In this document: piece by piece, positions 23,691-38,500 of the stretch
How the letters are laid out: every line of letters begins with the position of its first letter
How positions within the stretch are numbered: position 1 is the stretch's first letter
Source: Breviolum minutum Mf 1.05b.01
Lineage: Eukaryota; Sar; Dinophyceae; Suessiales; Symbiodiniaceae
DNA length: 64,000 nt
Direction of reading: 5' to 3'
Assembly: GCA_000507305.1 (NCBI GenBank)
Contig: DF239649.1
Location: forward strand, 112,343 to 176,342
Position numbers and translations under genes: made by a program
The notes under the pieces: model-generated
Databases searched by the model: none
Told to the model about the DNA's origin: nothing
Seen by the model: only the letters and a program-made list of their open reading frames with translations

Positions 23691-23880
23691 TTAAACATAT
23701 TGCCTCAACTTTTTGCGTTTTCCTGAAAAGATGGCCGTTTCTGGTCCCCCCATCCCGTTTCGGTTGGGTTTTCGGTTGGCCTCAGGGGAAGCTGTCAGTG
23801 AGGTGTACTTGGTATTCGCAGCGGTACGCTTCACCCAAACACGATAGCCATGTCCAGAAGGACCATTGGTCCAATAGTTC
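23691..23880 (-). CDS. alpha-amylase exon 20, last found, with basic tail
   Basis: Acceptor GGGAG|G; encodes [18 protein letters not shown], the 'W..ASG..Y.VW' end of plant amylases, then about 40 extra polar and basic residues to TAA at 23693-23691. A GC donor at TTGAG|GCAATA (exon end 23704) is a possible exit to a further exon. Confidence 0.88.
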
Positions 23881-25060
23881 CTCCCGGCCAGGAAGTTTGT
23901 TAGGATCAATGGTTCGGTTCGTGTGTGGCTTATAACCTACCTATACATGGGGTGTTCTTGGGGTGAAAAAACCCACTGATCCTAAACTTTTACGAAGTTT
24001 CCTGGGACATCCAAGCATGGGGGTTCTTTGTGTTGTGTTTTTATTCGGGGTGGTTTGTTTTCAAGGGGCGTGGTTTTTAAGGGAGAAGAGATGGCAATAT
24101 AAGCTACAACAATACCCCGCGACAAAAATGGACGAATGGATGATATAAAACTCTTTGGCCTGTTTTTTTCAATGTTATGACATCCACATCATCTGAAACG
24201 GTATCTTATCATCTTAAACAGTCTGTATCGGATGTATCGGTCCATAAATCCCACTCCACAACAGGGGTCATTATATGAAACCAACCCAAACAATACATTG
24301 TGACAGGGGAAATCCCTCAAAAATTGCCATAGCTTGGAGTGTTCCTAAGAGCCCTATTTTCACCTCTATGTTTGAAGTTCAACCCCACAAAACAAGGCCT
24401 TTTCCAACCAAAAACAATGGGTCACTTGGGTGATGTTTTTTTTCCTCCAAGTCTTGGGTCCTCCATTTCAATGACATCACCCTCGAGGTCATTGGGAAAT
24501 GCTGGTACCCTTTGGGATGGGGGCCCCTTAATTAGCAACTCCATATACTTGGAGATTTTACCCAGGGACCCTGGAATGGTACCCTACCCCCTGTTTTGGA
24601 GGCTTAACCCCCATTTATCCTCATTTTGACACCATTTTATGGGATTTTTAGGCAGGCACTTTAAGGGGTATCTTCCAGGGGTACCTTCCCAATTTCACTG
24701 ATATACACCTTATATAGTGGGTATTTCTTGGGTATATCCCCTTTTGGCAGGGAGGTTCAACAGTTAAGGGGCTGTTACCCCCCATCCCCAAGAGTATACC
24801 ACCATTTTCGCTATTTAAACACTTGCTATCCAAGTCACATATCCGGCTGCCCTGCAGGACGAGGACCTAATGCAACTCGAAGCCCTGGTGGTGAACCAAT
24901 CTCAGCCAAGTATAAGGTGTCATCTGCACACTGGATATTCACCGGAGCATCCACTGGAATGCCTGAGGAGCTGATTTTTTTTTGGGGGGGGCATGAAATT
25001 TGATGATGATGATGATGATGATGATGAAGATGATGATGATGATGAAGATGATGATGATGT

Positions 25061-25095
<35 letters not shown>

Positions 25096-28000
25096 TTTTT
25101 TATGGGACGAACAAAAAAAGACCAATTCATGGTGACGATTTTGATATTTTGTATCTCTTTTACCTATACTAATTGATCAATTGATCCCATAACGCATATA
25201 TAGCAACTATTCATTGGCTCGGTAGATATACCGGTCAATGTCCCATGGATCTTGGAACAACTGGGGGATAGGGTGAAGTTTGGGATGCGTTTAGTGGGTG
25301 TTGGGTTGATGAGTTTGGGGGGGACATTGGTACGTTGGTACTGTAATAGGATTCTTAAGGGGGGGTGGTGATTCCCCTAATCATTCCTAATGTTCCCTAA
25401 GGTTCCCCAATCGTTTCCAGGAATCCTTAGGGTTCCCCAGTTACCCCCTCCCCTTGAACATGATACCATGATATGATATCATTTGCTAAAGGAAAATCGG
25501 TAGAAGTGAAAAAAAGATGTCACCAAAATTGTTGCTATTCCACCAAAAATGACAAAAAAAAACAAATTGAGAGACTTCCATGTTGCTAGAAAAACAGAAT
25601 GGATGGATTTTGTTTCTGAATTTGGTAGGGATTAAAAACATATCAAATAGGTGAATAAGAAACCATCCTTTGCAGGATGATTCAGTTTGCTTTCGGGGGC
25701 TCCAGGGAACCATTCCACATATCCCACCAAACGGGAAGTTCGGAAAATCATCTTGAACAATTCCTTGGGTGGGGATATCTTGGTTTGTGTTGAAGATATT
25801 TCTATTTCATATTACTTCAGGATGGTTACACTAAGTATGTTCATACTCCCGTTTCTTCTGCTGTTCCTGTCTTTAGACTCACAGGAATCCAGGAACCATG
25901 ACTATATGATTATATGTATATATTTTTATATCCCCACTTCCAAATATCATTTCCAGTGCATTTAACAGTTTGCAGTGGCTCAGACGTTGGGGTGTTATTA
26001 GCATTATCATAGGGGAGTTTCCTTGAATGGTGGGAAAACCCACATTTCACACCCCAAGTGCTCATCATTTTTAGTAGGAAAACCCGTGGGGTTGTTGGGG
26101 GAGGGGAGTTTATTAGGATTATCATAGGAAAAAATCGGAATTCTTCACCTCACTTGGACAGTTTGTGGGAGAACTGTCCAGACGGACTGAACTAATAAGT
26201 CCGCACGATCCTTGGATGTCCGAAGTTGGGTTTGTTAGGATCAATGGTGATTGGATCAATGGTAGTTATTTCACCTATATATACTTATAACTTATAACTT
26301 ATAAATGGTTAGTATATTGGGGTGAAATAACCCATTGATCCTGACCATTGATCCTAACAAACCCTGGCCGGGACATCCAAGGATCATGCGGTCAGATGAT
26401 GTCAACAACTTGCCACTTTTTTTGTTTGCTTCCCCTTCCTTCAAAGGGGGGTTTATCATGAAAATTACCAACCGACCATGCCATAAACACGACTTTGCGC
26501 AAACAAATCACAACAAAACATGTTACTCCTGATTTACCATGCTTTTTACCATACAATTTAAAGCATGAAAAAAAACACGCCCAAAACTCAATGTAGCTTC
26601 GATCTTTTTTTGTTTTGGACCCCTCCCAAACACTCAATGTGTGCTTATATATTTTACTAACACTTTGGGCTAACTTGCAGGGTATACACTTACACCCCCG
26701 AAATTTCACAGTTCGCCCCTGAAAAATGATGGAACTGGAAGATGATACGGCTTACTTTTGGGGCCCAAACTAACAAATCGCCGACCTGGCAAATTCCTAC
26801 CCATTTTTGCCTGGTAAAATAAATCACCATCCAAAACTAGAGGGAATTTTTCCTCCAGCCAGCTAGCCATGGAAAATCTGAAAATCTCATCATTTTTCTT
26901 GGTTGAAAAAAAAACATCCAAAGAAAATCAGGCTGGAGATTTACCATGGCCTGGGCGATTTGATGGGTTGGCCCCCGAAACAAAACAAACAAATAGGATC
27001 CATGGGACTGGTATCTCTACCTGCATTTGGTTGATTCTTATGGTTTTCATGTGGGTAAATGGCATGCCAGTCCCATGGATCCTACTTGGATGTTCCAGGA
27101 AGTTAGGATCGATGGTGATCGGATCAATGGGTTGTTACCTGCTCGTAAATGTTAAGTATATTGGGTTACTGTGTAACTACGACTGATCCTAACCTTTTAC
27201 CAGCACTTCCAACGGGACATCCAAGTAAAGTGCTTCAACTTTAACCCCCCGAAAAAATGGGTTCTAAAAATCATCTTCCCCAAACGGCCAAACAAACCTC
27301 CCAAACAAACTGCTGGCTCCTATGGGTAAACACAACAAACAAATCGGATCCATGGGACTGGGATGAATTTACCTGCATGAATAGTGAAGTTGATTCTTTC
27401 TTATCGTTTTTCATGTGGTAGGTAAATATACGTACAATCGTCCCATATATCCATCGTTTTGGTGGTCAACCCGGGTGAAAACCCAAACCATCCCAGGCAA
27501 CGGAACACGACTCCCCGCCTGAATCGCGCCGTGCCTTCATCAAGGAGGCGATCTTTTTTCGTGGTTCGTCGCCCCAATCCATCACGTGGTCCCAGAAGAC
27601 CGAAGGAATGCCTAGTCTTGCGGTAAAAAAAAACCTGGGGAAATCAAGCCGAGCAATCAATCAAAATAATTGGTCCCCTGGAATAACGTTGATGGAACCC
27701 GTTTGTCCTCTATTTTTGGGCTTCAACCCTCCAAAACAAAGGCCCGTTTCAATCAAAACAAGGGTCATTTGGGTTCTAGGTAGATATAAATCCCCCACTA
27801 AAATAATCTTATTTTCCCACAAGACTATTAAATTTAATTGTCTTTGCACTGCCAGGGTGTAACTTGGGGATCGCTTTCACGTGATGACATTCGGGTCATC
27901 GAATATGTTTGTTGAATGGTCTTTCAGCAAAGACCACTTGGTTTAGGAAGGGGTTTAGGTTTTAACACTTCCATGAGACTATTCTTTTCATGGTCTTTGA

Positions 28001-31000
28001 CTTCCATGGTAGAAAGAGAATGGAAAATAATGTCCGAACTTTTGGAACAAAAAAACAAAAACTTAAACTTCTGGGTAAATCTTACCTTGGTCCTTTGCCA
28101 AACATTTGATGACAAACAACAATTCTAAGATATAAAATCCTGCTTGAACTCAAAGAAGTTTGTTTTATGTTTTAAGGGATTTGCAAAGGTTTTGTGATGA
28201 AAAAAATATGTGGCCACAAAAAAACAGGTCGACCCCCTTCAATCCATTGGCAACCTACTGTGACTTAGAAAACTTGATCTAAGGCATTTTAAAGGGTCAC
28301 CAATTTTCAGACTTGTTTGTGACTTTCAAATAGCGTTTTTCTCACGACTTTGATGGCTCGACTTTGTAATTGTTTCAATGATAAATCCCTACTGGGCTCG
28401 GTGTTTAGGTACCCGTTTAACCCACAACCCAAAAGTACGACTGCAGAAGGGTCCCATTGGAGCAGAAGGGAATCATGGCTAATTACATACCCATAGGATC
28501 CATGTATGGTATATTTACAAACATTTGGTCGATTTTTATGGTAAATGTAGGTGAATATGCCATACATGGATCCTATGGGATATGCATCAGTAATCTCGTT
28601 TCCTCAGAATTCCCGAAATGACGCTTCAGAGAAATGTCTTCCATCTTCGGGCCTGGATGGGTCAGGATGTAGGCATAGCCAATCAACACCTGAAAACCAG
28701 GAACCATACAGAAGCAGCAAAGAAAAATGGCCACTTACCATGATCTTTTTTGAAAAATGACCACCTTTTTTTTAGGTATTAAACAAAGTATGTTGCGAAA
28801 AGTATATAAATACCTCAGAATAGAAGAGATTTCCTGACCTTGCAAATTCAAGTTGTTGTTGGCATCGTTGGGACTCCCCGGTACCCAGTAATCTAAGATA
28901 CACGGGGGACCAATGGGAGTTTTTCATGGGGATTTTTCTGACCGAATCGAGTCCACAGGAGCCTCCGCCACTTCAGGTGGAAGATGATCTGCACTGAATT
29001 TTAAAGATGGTAAATCTTCCTTTCTTAAGACTAGTTGGTGGCTAAACCAACCCATTTGAAAAAATATTAGTCAAAATGGGAATCTTCCCGAACTGGGGGT
29101 GAAAGTAAAAAATGTTTCAAACCACCACCCCTACTAAAATATTTTCGTGGTTTCCCCTAAACAACCTTTTGACTAAAAACAATGGTGGCAAACTGGACTT
29201 CCAGGGCAAAAATTTTGGTTTGGCCCTTCTTTTGTTTCCCTAAGAATCCAAACCCTTCCCTAGAGTGGTATTAAGGGATCCAATCCCATCCTCAGGATAT
29301 CTCAGAATAGTCCTGGATGCTTAGGGTTTCAAGCTTTTCATGGGATTTTTATGCAAACAAAAATATCTCCCCCCCAACCAGGTCACGGCCTTGTCATCTG
29401 GAAAGGGCCAGTGTCGTTGCGTGCTGCCGGTGTCATGGTTATCGATGAAGGTCACAGCGTATTGCCTTCAACGAAACGACGTTGCAAGCTTGCTTGGTGA
29501 AAGATACAGGGAACATTTAACATTTTGGATCATAGCATCCATGAAATTTGACATTATGTTTACCTAGTTGGTGGTTTTAACCCACTTGAAAAATATTAGT
29601 CAAAATTGGATCATTTCCCCAAATAGGGGTGAAAATTAAAAAAAAATACCTAGATGAAATTTGACATTTTGTTTATGTTTTTTTTGCAAAACATCAACAG
29701 GTGACTTACGTGTTGTACATGTTTAAAAAAGGTGTTTCGAAACATAGATTTCATGGAATGGGGTTTCCCCACCACCATGAAATCCACCTCTCGAGAGTAT
29801 ATCTCATCCCGGATATCTGGCCCCAGCTGGCCCCTGAAAATTAGGCCGAGGGATGCCGAGGGCCCCAAAAGGAGACGATCGTCTTCCCCTAAGAATCCAG
29901 ACCGATCGAGTAGGATTGATGGTCGATTTATCACATCTACCCAGGTCATTTCAGATTGTTTTTTTTTGGAAATCCCGGATTCTTAAGACATACAAACAGA
30001 TAATTGAAATTCCAACCAGCTTTCCAAGTGCAAACCACCTGAAGTTTAACAGTTCCCTCCTGAAAAGTTACCTTCCCAAAAGGGAAGCAGTAGTCTTCCA
30101 ACCATCATTTTTTCAGGGTAAAGAGTATTCGGTTGGTTCAAAAAACTTCAACCGGTCCAGGATGTCCCCTGATCTTAACAAAAATCTAAGGGATGTTGAT
30201 ACATTTATACCTTAACTAAGCTATACTAAGCTAATATTTGTCCATTCTTTTTTGCAGGGATCCTTATATTTCATGCTTTATGAAACCTATGACCCTATAG
30301 TACCTGGGTCGTGTCATTTCATCCCCTAAACCACCAGGGCAACTTCGTCAAATTTGCAAATTCCAAGGCACGGCAACCATCCAATCAGTCCCGGTGGCTT
30401 GCCATCTTTGTCTCGCAACCTGGCGGGGTTGGTTTGGACCAAATTTGGCGAAAAAAAATAAATAACGAGGGTTCCAAACGTTTCAAAAAGGTGAGAATTC
30501 ATAGCTAGTTGGGTGGTTGAACCAACCCATCTGAAAAATATGAGTCAAATTGGATCATTTCCCCAAAATAGGGATGAAAACAAAAAATATTTGAAACCAC
30601 CACCCTAGAATAGGAATTCATAAACTTCATGACCTACAGCCCCGAAGTTTAACAGCGAGTTTACCCCTGAAAAATGATGCTTTGAATCTTAGAAGACGAC
30701 GATCCTTTCCCTTTGGCTACAGGGGTGAACTGTTATCTTAAACTTCCAGGTGGAAAAGCCCAAATGCCCCATGGTTCTGGACTATTTACCGAGCTATAAC
30801 CTAAATTGATGGTGAATTAGTAGGTAAATAAATATCAAATCGTCGCATGGATCCGTAATGGATTTTTGGGATCCATAGGACAATGGCACAATCTATCCAC
30901 ATAACTTACTATCATTACCAGCATCTTCCAGTTTGGGTGCTGTTTGAACCCTAAGGGATGGTGTATAGGTACCCCTTACCATCCATTCAGCATCCCTTGG

Positions 31001-32479
31001 AAGATCCAATGATTCACCTAAACTTCATGAAGTTCAAATCTAAGGTTCATAGGATTCAGAAACCTCAGACCCATACAAGATGCTCGCCGTGATGATCGTT
31101 ATACATGGGGTGAAGTGGGATCCCCCCAAAAAAAAGGCCAAAGATCAAAAAAGGGTTTCACTGGGGTGAAAAAACTTACTTACAGGGGTCACAGGTCATA
31201 ATCCCATTCCACAACTCGTCCATGGGACTGGCATCTTTACCATGAAAAAAAATCTTGGGTAAATTTAACCAAAAATGGGATCCTATGGGTAGTGATTGAT
31301 AATAATAGTCAAACAGATAAATAGATTCGATGAGTTCTTTGGGTTTATAGATTCGTTTAATGGTAAGATTCTGATATCTCGAAGCAATACCAACCTAGGA
31401 TTCGATTTCCCTCAAGGTTTGCCTGTACCAGTTGTAAGTAGGGTTACTGTATAACTGGGGCCCCATAACTCCAGTTACCCATCTATTTTCGGCCATTTAT
31501 AGGGGCCCCATGTCCCTCCATTTCCCCACAGTTGCTGTAAAAAGGCCGTTTTGAGGAGGAGTCCACAAGTCCGTAAGAATCCTTATGGCCCTCAGGAGGA
31601 ACTACAGTGGATGGAAGAAATCCTGCACCACCTGGGATGTAGCAAACCCTGGAACCACTGGGACAAACTACCTATCAACTGATCCAGGATTTCTTTCACC
31701 AACAATATTTTGAGGACCCCAAAACACCCCTGAGTAATACAGGTTCATTCACGGGTCCAAAGGAATTCTTAGAGATATACATTTTCACTGCCTTTTCTGT
31801 GTTTTCAGTCTACGTAACATCGCAATGAAACTCACCCGGTTGATCCCAGTTGACATATCCCCGGTTTGACATCGATCCTGTTCGTCGAGAACGAAAAAAT
31901 GAATTCTACAATGTGTTTGAACAAAAATTGGTCCTACACGTCGGGTCCTGCCCAAAGACTGTAACAATCAATAACGGTCACATGGGAAAATAGTGATGAA
32001 TATTTTCTTTCTGTTACAGGGTTTAGGCAAACCCCAACCAATACAAATATTCAGATTGTTCGCATTCGTATTTTCATGGCAATCATCATTGCAACCATTC
32101 TCTTCGTCAGTTTCCTCACCTCACAGACCCTGTGATTTTGAAAAATTCTGGTGTTCTAAAAACGCGCCTCATTTAGTAGGAAAATTCATCATCCCTGGCC
32201 CCTTAGTTCCCCCAATATACACATCCCACCCACCCATATCACCCACCATCCACTGGACCATCCACCTCCAAAATTGCGTCAGCTTGCAAGCCTCTTGCAA
32301 TATGCCTTTGGTAGTAAAGTCAAAAGCCTCGAGTCTTGCAGATTTTCTGCGCACTTGGGGTTTGACCCCGAGAAATTTGCAATTGGCATATGGTAGTCGT
32401 TGGTAGTTGATACTGGTTAATAATAGTTTTGTTTAGCTAAAAGTTGATAACAATAGTCCTAGTATGTTGTCGTATGTCC

Positions 32480-32521
<42 letters not shown>

Positions 32522-35500
32522 GAGTAGGAGTAGTAGTAGTAGTAGTAGTAGTAGTCGTAGTAGTAGTAGTAGTAGTAGTAGTGCCAGTTCACACGTGCAA
32601 TTCAATGCCTCGATCTGGGCTTCTACCTCAACCTCCGCCTACCCCTCCTAAAATATAGTAATAAACAAATTGAATAGTTGTGTATTTGTTGCAAAAACTT
32701 TATTTGTCTCATCCTAAAACTGACCCCTCAAGAATGGCTATTTTGAGGACCTGCTATACGGGTTCAAACCCTTCCATTGGAGGGTGCAAGGATTCTTAGG
32801 GTAGCAAGTAATTATATTTGTGTATATTTTCATAACATAATTTACCATCCATAATATCAATGAAGTAAACAGTAATATATTTATTTCAAATAACATAGTG
32901 TAATTTAGTTGTGATGTGATTAGACATAGCGGCCCTTCATAATTCATGTTCATACTGTTCATCATTAGTTATAAGAATAAACTTGAAATAATATATCAAT
33001 AAATATATATAATCATGTTACCCAAAAACACATAACCGATTTTTTCATCATGTGTTTTTAAATTTAATCTAACAGTTGTTTTGTTCCTATTAATGTCTTT
33101 CAAATATTTTCAATACTTGGCTCTGAAATTGACTATATTCATTTCAACAAAATGTTTACCCGTGATAAACCATCATTGCTTTTTACACCGTTAGCTAGTT
33201 GCATGATAATGCTTCATGATTACAAAGACTACCTGCCCACCTCTATAGACCAGAACCAGAATCATCAACTGATATCTTTAATGAGTCTCCAACTAAGATG
33301 CGCTGATACCTAGGGGTAGCTCCAAATCGCTCCCCATTATGAAAAGAGTTTAGATACCCCATGTCCAAAACGCTCCAAGCACCAGCTCACCAAATTATAC
33401 CATGTAATTTTTCTGGGCAATTGATTTTACATCCTTACTGCAACCTGAATTAAGGCCATTTGGGGTAGAATCAGCTCACTAAACTACCTTTTTGGGGTGC
33501 CCTCGGTTGAGGTCTTCTAGATTTTTAGATCCACTTCTTGCCTTTTATTCAAATCACCAGCCCAAGCCGCTGTAGACTTCTTTCCCGTGGCATTGACCCA
33601 GTCGACCAGCTGTTGTCGGTGCTTGTCCTGGTTGTAACCTCTGAGCTCCGGAATTTGAGATGCCCAGAGGTGTTGAACGTACAAAAGGAGTGGTTTTTTG
33701 GTGACGATGGATTCGCCCACAAGAAAAATTTGGATGGATGCGTTGCAAAATTAATGAACTCATGAAAATTCATTAAAGGTTGGTGGTATCAAATTGTCAA
33801 ATCAAAGATATACTGTACATATAAATATATATTTTAACAATATAAAATAAATACACAATATAATTCACTATCCAGTTGAAAAGGCTAAATTGGATCCTCT
33901 ACCCCAAAAAAATCGGGATGAAAATCATAGTTTTCAACCACTGAGGGCAGCCTGCCTGAAGGCTATACACCACTTCGATTTGTGCCTTAAACCTTATCTG
34001 GTTGGTGGTTGAACCAACCCATCTGAAAAATATGCTCGTCAAATTGGATCATTTCCCTAAGGTTCGGGGTGAAAATAAAAAATATTTGAAACCACCACCC
34101 AGTTATAAAGGGCTTATTTTCCGCCACCGAGTTAAAGTATCAACCCATGGTTTTGCTTAGTAAAGAGCCGCCACAGAGCCAAAGCATCTCGTTGAAGTAG
34201 GTGGACTTGAATGATTTCCATGTATCTTTATTCAGATGTGCTGATCGAAACCTGGTGGTTTAAACTTCCAAATCGTTTCATGCAAGAATTTATGTTTCGG
34301 GATTTGATCTTGGCCCCCCTCTGGTCGGCACCAGCAGGGAGTTACTTGCTTCGGTGTAGGTGACTTTACAACTTAAAATTAACCCTATTTTGATGTCCAA
34401 AGGTTAGGATCAGTGCGTTATACCCCCCCCCCAATACACCTGATTAATTTATCACCCACTCAGTAACCATTGATCTTAACTTCCAACAGGAAATCCAAGT
34501 AAGAATCCCTAAGGACCCTCCAATGGAAGGGTGAATGAACCTGTATCAAACGCAAGGGTGTTTTTGGGGTCCTTAAAATGACGTCAGACCTTTTGAGGGG
34601 TCAGATAGTCAGGGTCCTTAGGAAAACTTAATACTCTTTACCGATTATTTTACTCGTCATAGGTAGGGAGCCTTTCATCCGCCAAACGAAGGCAAGGACG
34701 GCAAGCATTATACCTGAAAAGGGTGATTATATACTACCAGGCCCACCCTTTACAATTTTCAGATTTCAAAACCGTTGAAAACATGCCCGCACAAAAAGAA
34801 ACTTGTCAAATCCTGATTATCAACTGCAACGTGGCTTGCAGAGATCCGGCAGAATCAAACACTGCAACCTCCGCCCATAACGTCACCAAACCCGATCATT
34901 GTATGCGTTTACTAACTACACCCTGTATATATATATACAAATTAATATGCTAACCCCCCTAAGATATACTTTTGATGCTCTTCTGGAAGCGTAAATGGTA
35001 GGCCGCATATCAAAACAAGTTAGAAACAAAAAACAATATTTGACGACTTTTTGGGAGAGAATCCATGGGGAAAATGAAAAAAAAACTCGATCTACTTTTG
35101 ATGTTCTTTTGGAGACGCACATGGTCAAACTCAACGCACACTTCAAAAAAGGGCGCAGCAAATTCACCAGATATGGTCAAACTCTTTGAGAACCCTGGCC
35201 CGATCTGATACCTGGTCAACTTCTGTCCATCTTTGTTGCAGCCACATCCCACTGAAGTCGCACTTTCGCCGGCTCATATATATCTAAAGAGCTCTGATAT
35301 CTGCAAACCGCTTGGTCGTTTTCAGAAGGAACTGCTTCTAGCTTCCTGCGTCTATCTCTGCATGGGCTTTCTTCGGCAGCCACGTTGCATGGGCACAGGC
35401 TCGGCCCATACTCTTCAAGAAGAAAAGGGTGGTTGAAGAGCACGAACTAGGACAATCAATGCCAGGACCCTTGCGACAACTGCCAGTTTCGTTGCAACTA

Positions 35501-38500
35501 TAAATCTCACTAAAAAAATGAGTTGGGGAAAACCTGACACAATATGACACGCCAAAAAATTCTCTAGCTCTTTCCATCCTCGAAATGGCCCCTCTACAAA
35601 ATGCCAGTTCACTTCCATCACCCCGTGACATGCACCCCCGGAATCTCTCTGTGTTTTCTTTGGAAACAAAGTCAAGTAGATAGCATTCTCAAGATTTGGG
35701 TATCCAGGAGCCACTAACATCCTACAATCCATTCAGATTGCCCTATGGTAATCCCATTTCAAAGATCCCAGCATTCCTAAACCTGGGAAAGCAGACAGTG
35801 AGCATGCAGGGTTGGGCTAGTAAGAAACAAACGAAAGCTAGTGTGTATGTGGAGCAGTTTTGGCAAGTTTCCAAGCGTTTATAGACGTTTATAAACACTA
35901 TGGCACACTATGGATCCATAGCAGTTGATCTGGATCCAAGATCCAAGATTCCAGAAAAAGCTTCTTGGATCCGAAGACAAAGCTTTCCCAGATCCGAGAC
36001 TAGGTTCTGCTGTGGATCCAAGAAGTTTATTTCTAGAATCTTGGATCTTGGATCCAGATCAACTGCTATGGATCCATAGTGTTTTGGAACGTTTATCAAC
36101 GCCTGGAAACTTGCCAAAACCTCCCCTTCCCGGAAAAGGGATTCAGGGAAGGCCCAAACTATAGGAAAATATCAGGGAAAATGGCTGAAGGTAGATCTCA
36201 GGGAGGGGGGGTGGTACCATATATGTATATGTATATGTATAAATATATATATATACATATTATATATACGTATATATACACCCAGTATCTCACAAAAATA
36301 ACAAACATACAAAAAACGCGTGCATCAACCTTGGTCCCAAAATGTTTTGCCTTCAACCATGTCCAAAACCCCAAACCCACTCTTTTTTGTGTTGGTTCTC
36401 GTTATAGAATTGTTGTTGTATTGAGCATATATAACCCAAAGGATCCACTGGTATACGGTATGTTTACCTTTACATGTACGATAAAATGAACTAACATGTA
36501 GTACATATCCCATAGAATCCTAGTATATTTACATACATGTGGCTTAAACCTATGGTAAATGTAGGTAAATTATACCATACATGGATTTTAAGCCCTAAAT
36601 ATATGGGTCACAACTCCTGAAAATGAAGGTTGTGGGTTCCCATGGTTCAAGTTGCTCGTTCATCCAAGAAGCAAAGACCATTGCAGTCGTAATGCATGTC
36701 CGTCCACAGTTCTCCCACCGCCCATGCTGGATGACTCTTCTCACAATACTTTCCTGAAAGATTTAAATGAGATGGGATGAAAGGACAAAGGCATACACTC
36801 TGGAAGATTAAGATGGAATCACCATCTTTTAATAGGGAGATACATCTTCAAATTGTTGGTTTTTCCATCGTGATGTTCGCTTTCGTCAGGGGTAACATGG
36901 AACCTGAAATTTTTGCTTTGAAAGATAATCTAGTTGGTGGTTTCAACCCCCGTGAAAAGTATTAGTCAAAATGGGAATCTTCCCCAAGTAGGGGTGAAAA
37001 TAAAAGATAGTTGAAACCACCACCTAGTGATGGTCCTTTTCAATCAGGGTTTTTTTTAGGTTCCTTTCCCCGTTCATTTTTCCAGGGTCTAGACTGCATG
37101 GGATGCAGTCGTATTTAAAAAAAAAAACTCCCCAGGATGCCGAAAAACGACGCCTCGGTACAACCAAGATGACATGTTGCAACATGTTTTACACCCCTGA
37201 AGTTAAACATGGTTCACCTGAAAATTAGCCCCTGGAAAAGGAGATTCCTATTGGAAACCATCATTTTCAGAGTAAAAAGCAGATCCTCACCTAAACCTTC
37301 ATATTGAAGCCACGAGTGAACCAGCATCCTGGATGGGGCAACCAGTAATTATTCCAAAACAACTCCAAATCCTTGGGTGAATTTAATGAATTTCATCATA
37401 ATTCAGCCCGGATTCGAGGCTGAAACTAGACAGGGAAGAGTTGACTACTATCAGCCAATGGTGAATCAGGGGTTTGGGGCCCTGTGGTTTGGATTGCAAT
37501 TGGATCCCAGAAAATGAAAGGTATCGGGATTCTTTAGGGGCACCCAAGCCACGCACTACCAAACCACCAAGCTTGAGGCTGTCCTGAACTCTTGGGCGCA
37601 AGTGGACAACCTAAACTTGGTGTGAATGCAAAGCCGCAGCTTTGGGAGAGGCTCCAAATACTTCACTTTTTCACGCTGGTCTCAAGACTCCAGACTTAAA
37701 GGAACGATGGTAACCAGAAAACATCCTGATGCCTGTGACAGAGTGAACGTGAACATAGTTCCGGATGATGGATATTCCAGGCTCGGGGCTGCTTGCCCGA
37801 ATCACGCCAATAGGCACACCATTCACGCCAGAAGAAAGTATGGCTCTTGCCCCATGCTGGCAGAAAGCTTGCAATTTTGCCTATGGCAAACTTCTTCAGG
37901 AACAGTGCTCCCATGATGCACATCATTTCTCCTCCATTTTGGTGCGGAATCCCAGGTAAAAAGACCTATGCAGGTCCAACAGGTGCGGGTGCCGAACATT
38001 TTCGGTACCTGAAACTTCCTGGTGAAACCCAGGTCTCTGGCCATGGTGTTTTTCATAGCCTCAAACCGGCCTAAGAGCTTCATCTTGCCACATCACAAAC
38101 CACAGCTGATGGCCTGTTGATGGTTCAGGAATCCGGTAAACTCACCAGTTGATATGGGTGTTTCCAAAAATGGTGGTACCCCAAAATGGATGGTTTATGA
38201 CGGAAAACCTTATTAAAATGGATGATTTGGGGGTACCCCTATTTTCGGAAACACCCATATGGTAAGGATATCCCATTGTGTTACATGGGTTTTTAGGAAC
38301 ATTTGAGGTGGTTGGCCTTGGGATTTCTGAACCATCAACAGTATCTCTTACGGCATCTATCTCTGTTTGGTGAGGATTTTCAGTTTGGAAGCCAGGACCG
38401 GATTTTTTTCGTTACAGCTTCCCCACAACTTGACGCAAGGCAGGGGTCAAAATAGGATCTTCTAGATATGTAACCCTTCTGCCTTAAAAGGTAGTTTTTT

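Noticed and set aside
29710..29833. Exon-like segment with AG|G acceptor and GTAAGT donor ([20 protein letters not shown]...)
   Set aside because: It ends in phase 0 while the next amylase exon needs phase 2, and exons 15 and 16 already join exactly. Not part of the gene as read.
31836..31947. Exon-like segment with AG|G acceptor and a GTGAGT donor ([20 protein letters not shown]...)
   Set aside because: It lies inside amylase intron 14 between exons that join perfectly without it, and the product does not resemble amylase. Could be a cryptic or mobile-element exon.
35010..35730. Overlapping coding-like minus-strand frames
   Set aside because: Inside amylase intron 12; frames conflict and a short internal duplication (CTTTTGATG...CTTCTGGAAGCG type) explains part of the openness.
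37660..38080. Coding-like frames on both strands (e.g. [19 protein letters not shown])
   Set aside because: Inside amylase intron 11, the frames compete with each other, no matching splice pair and no family.
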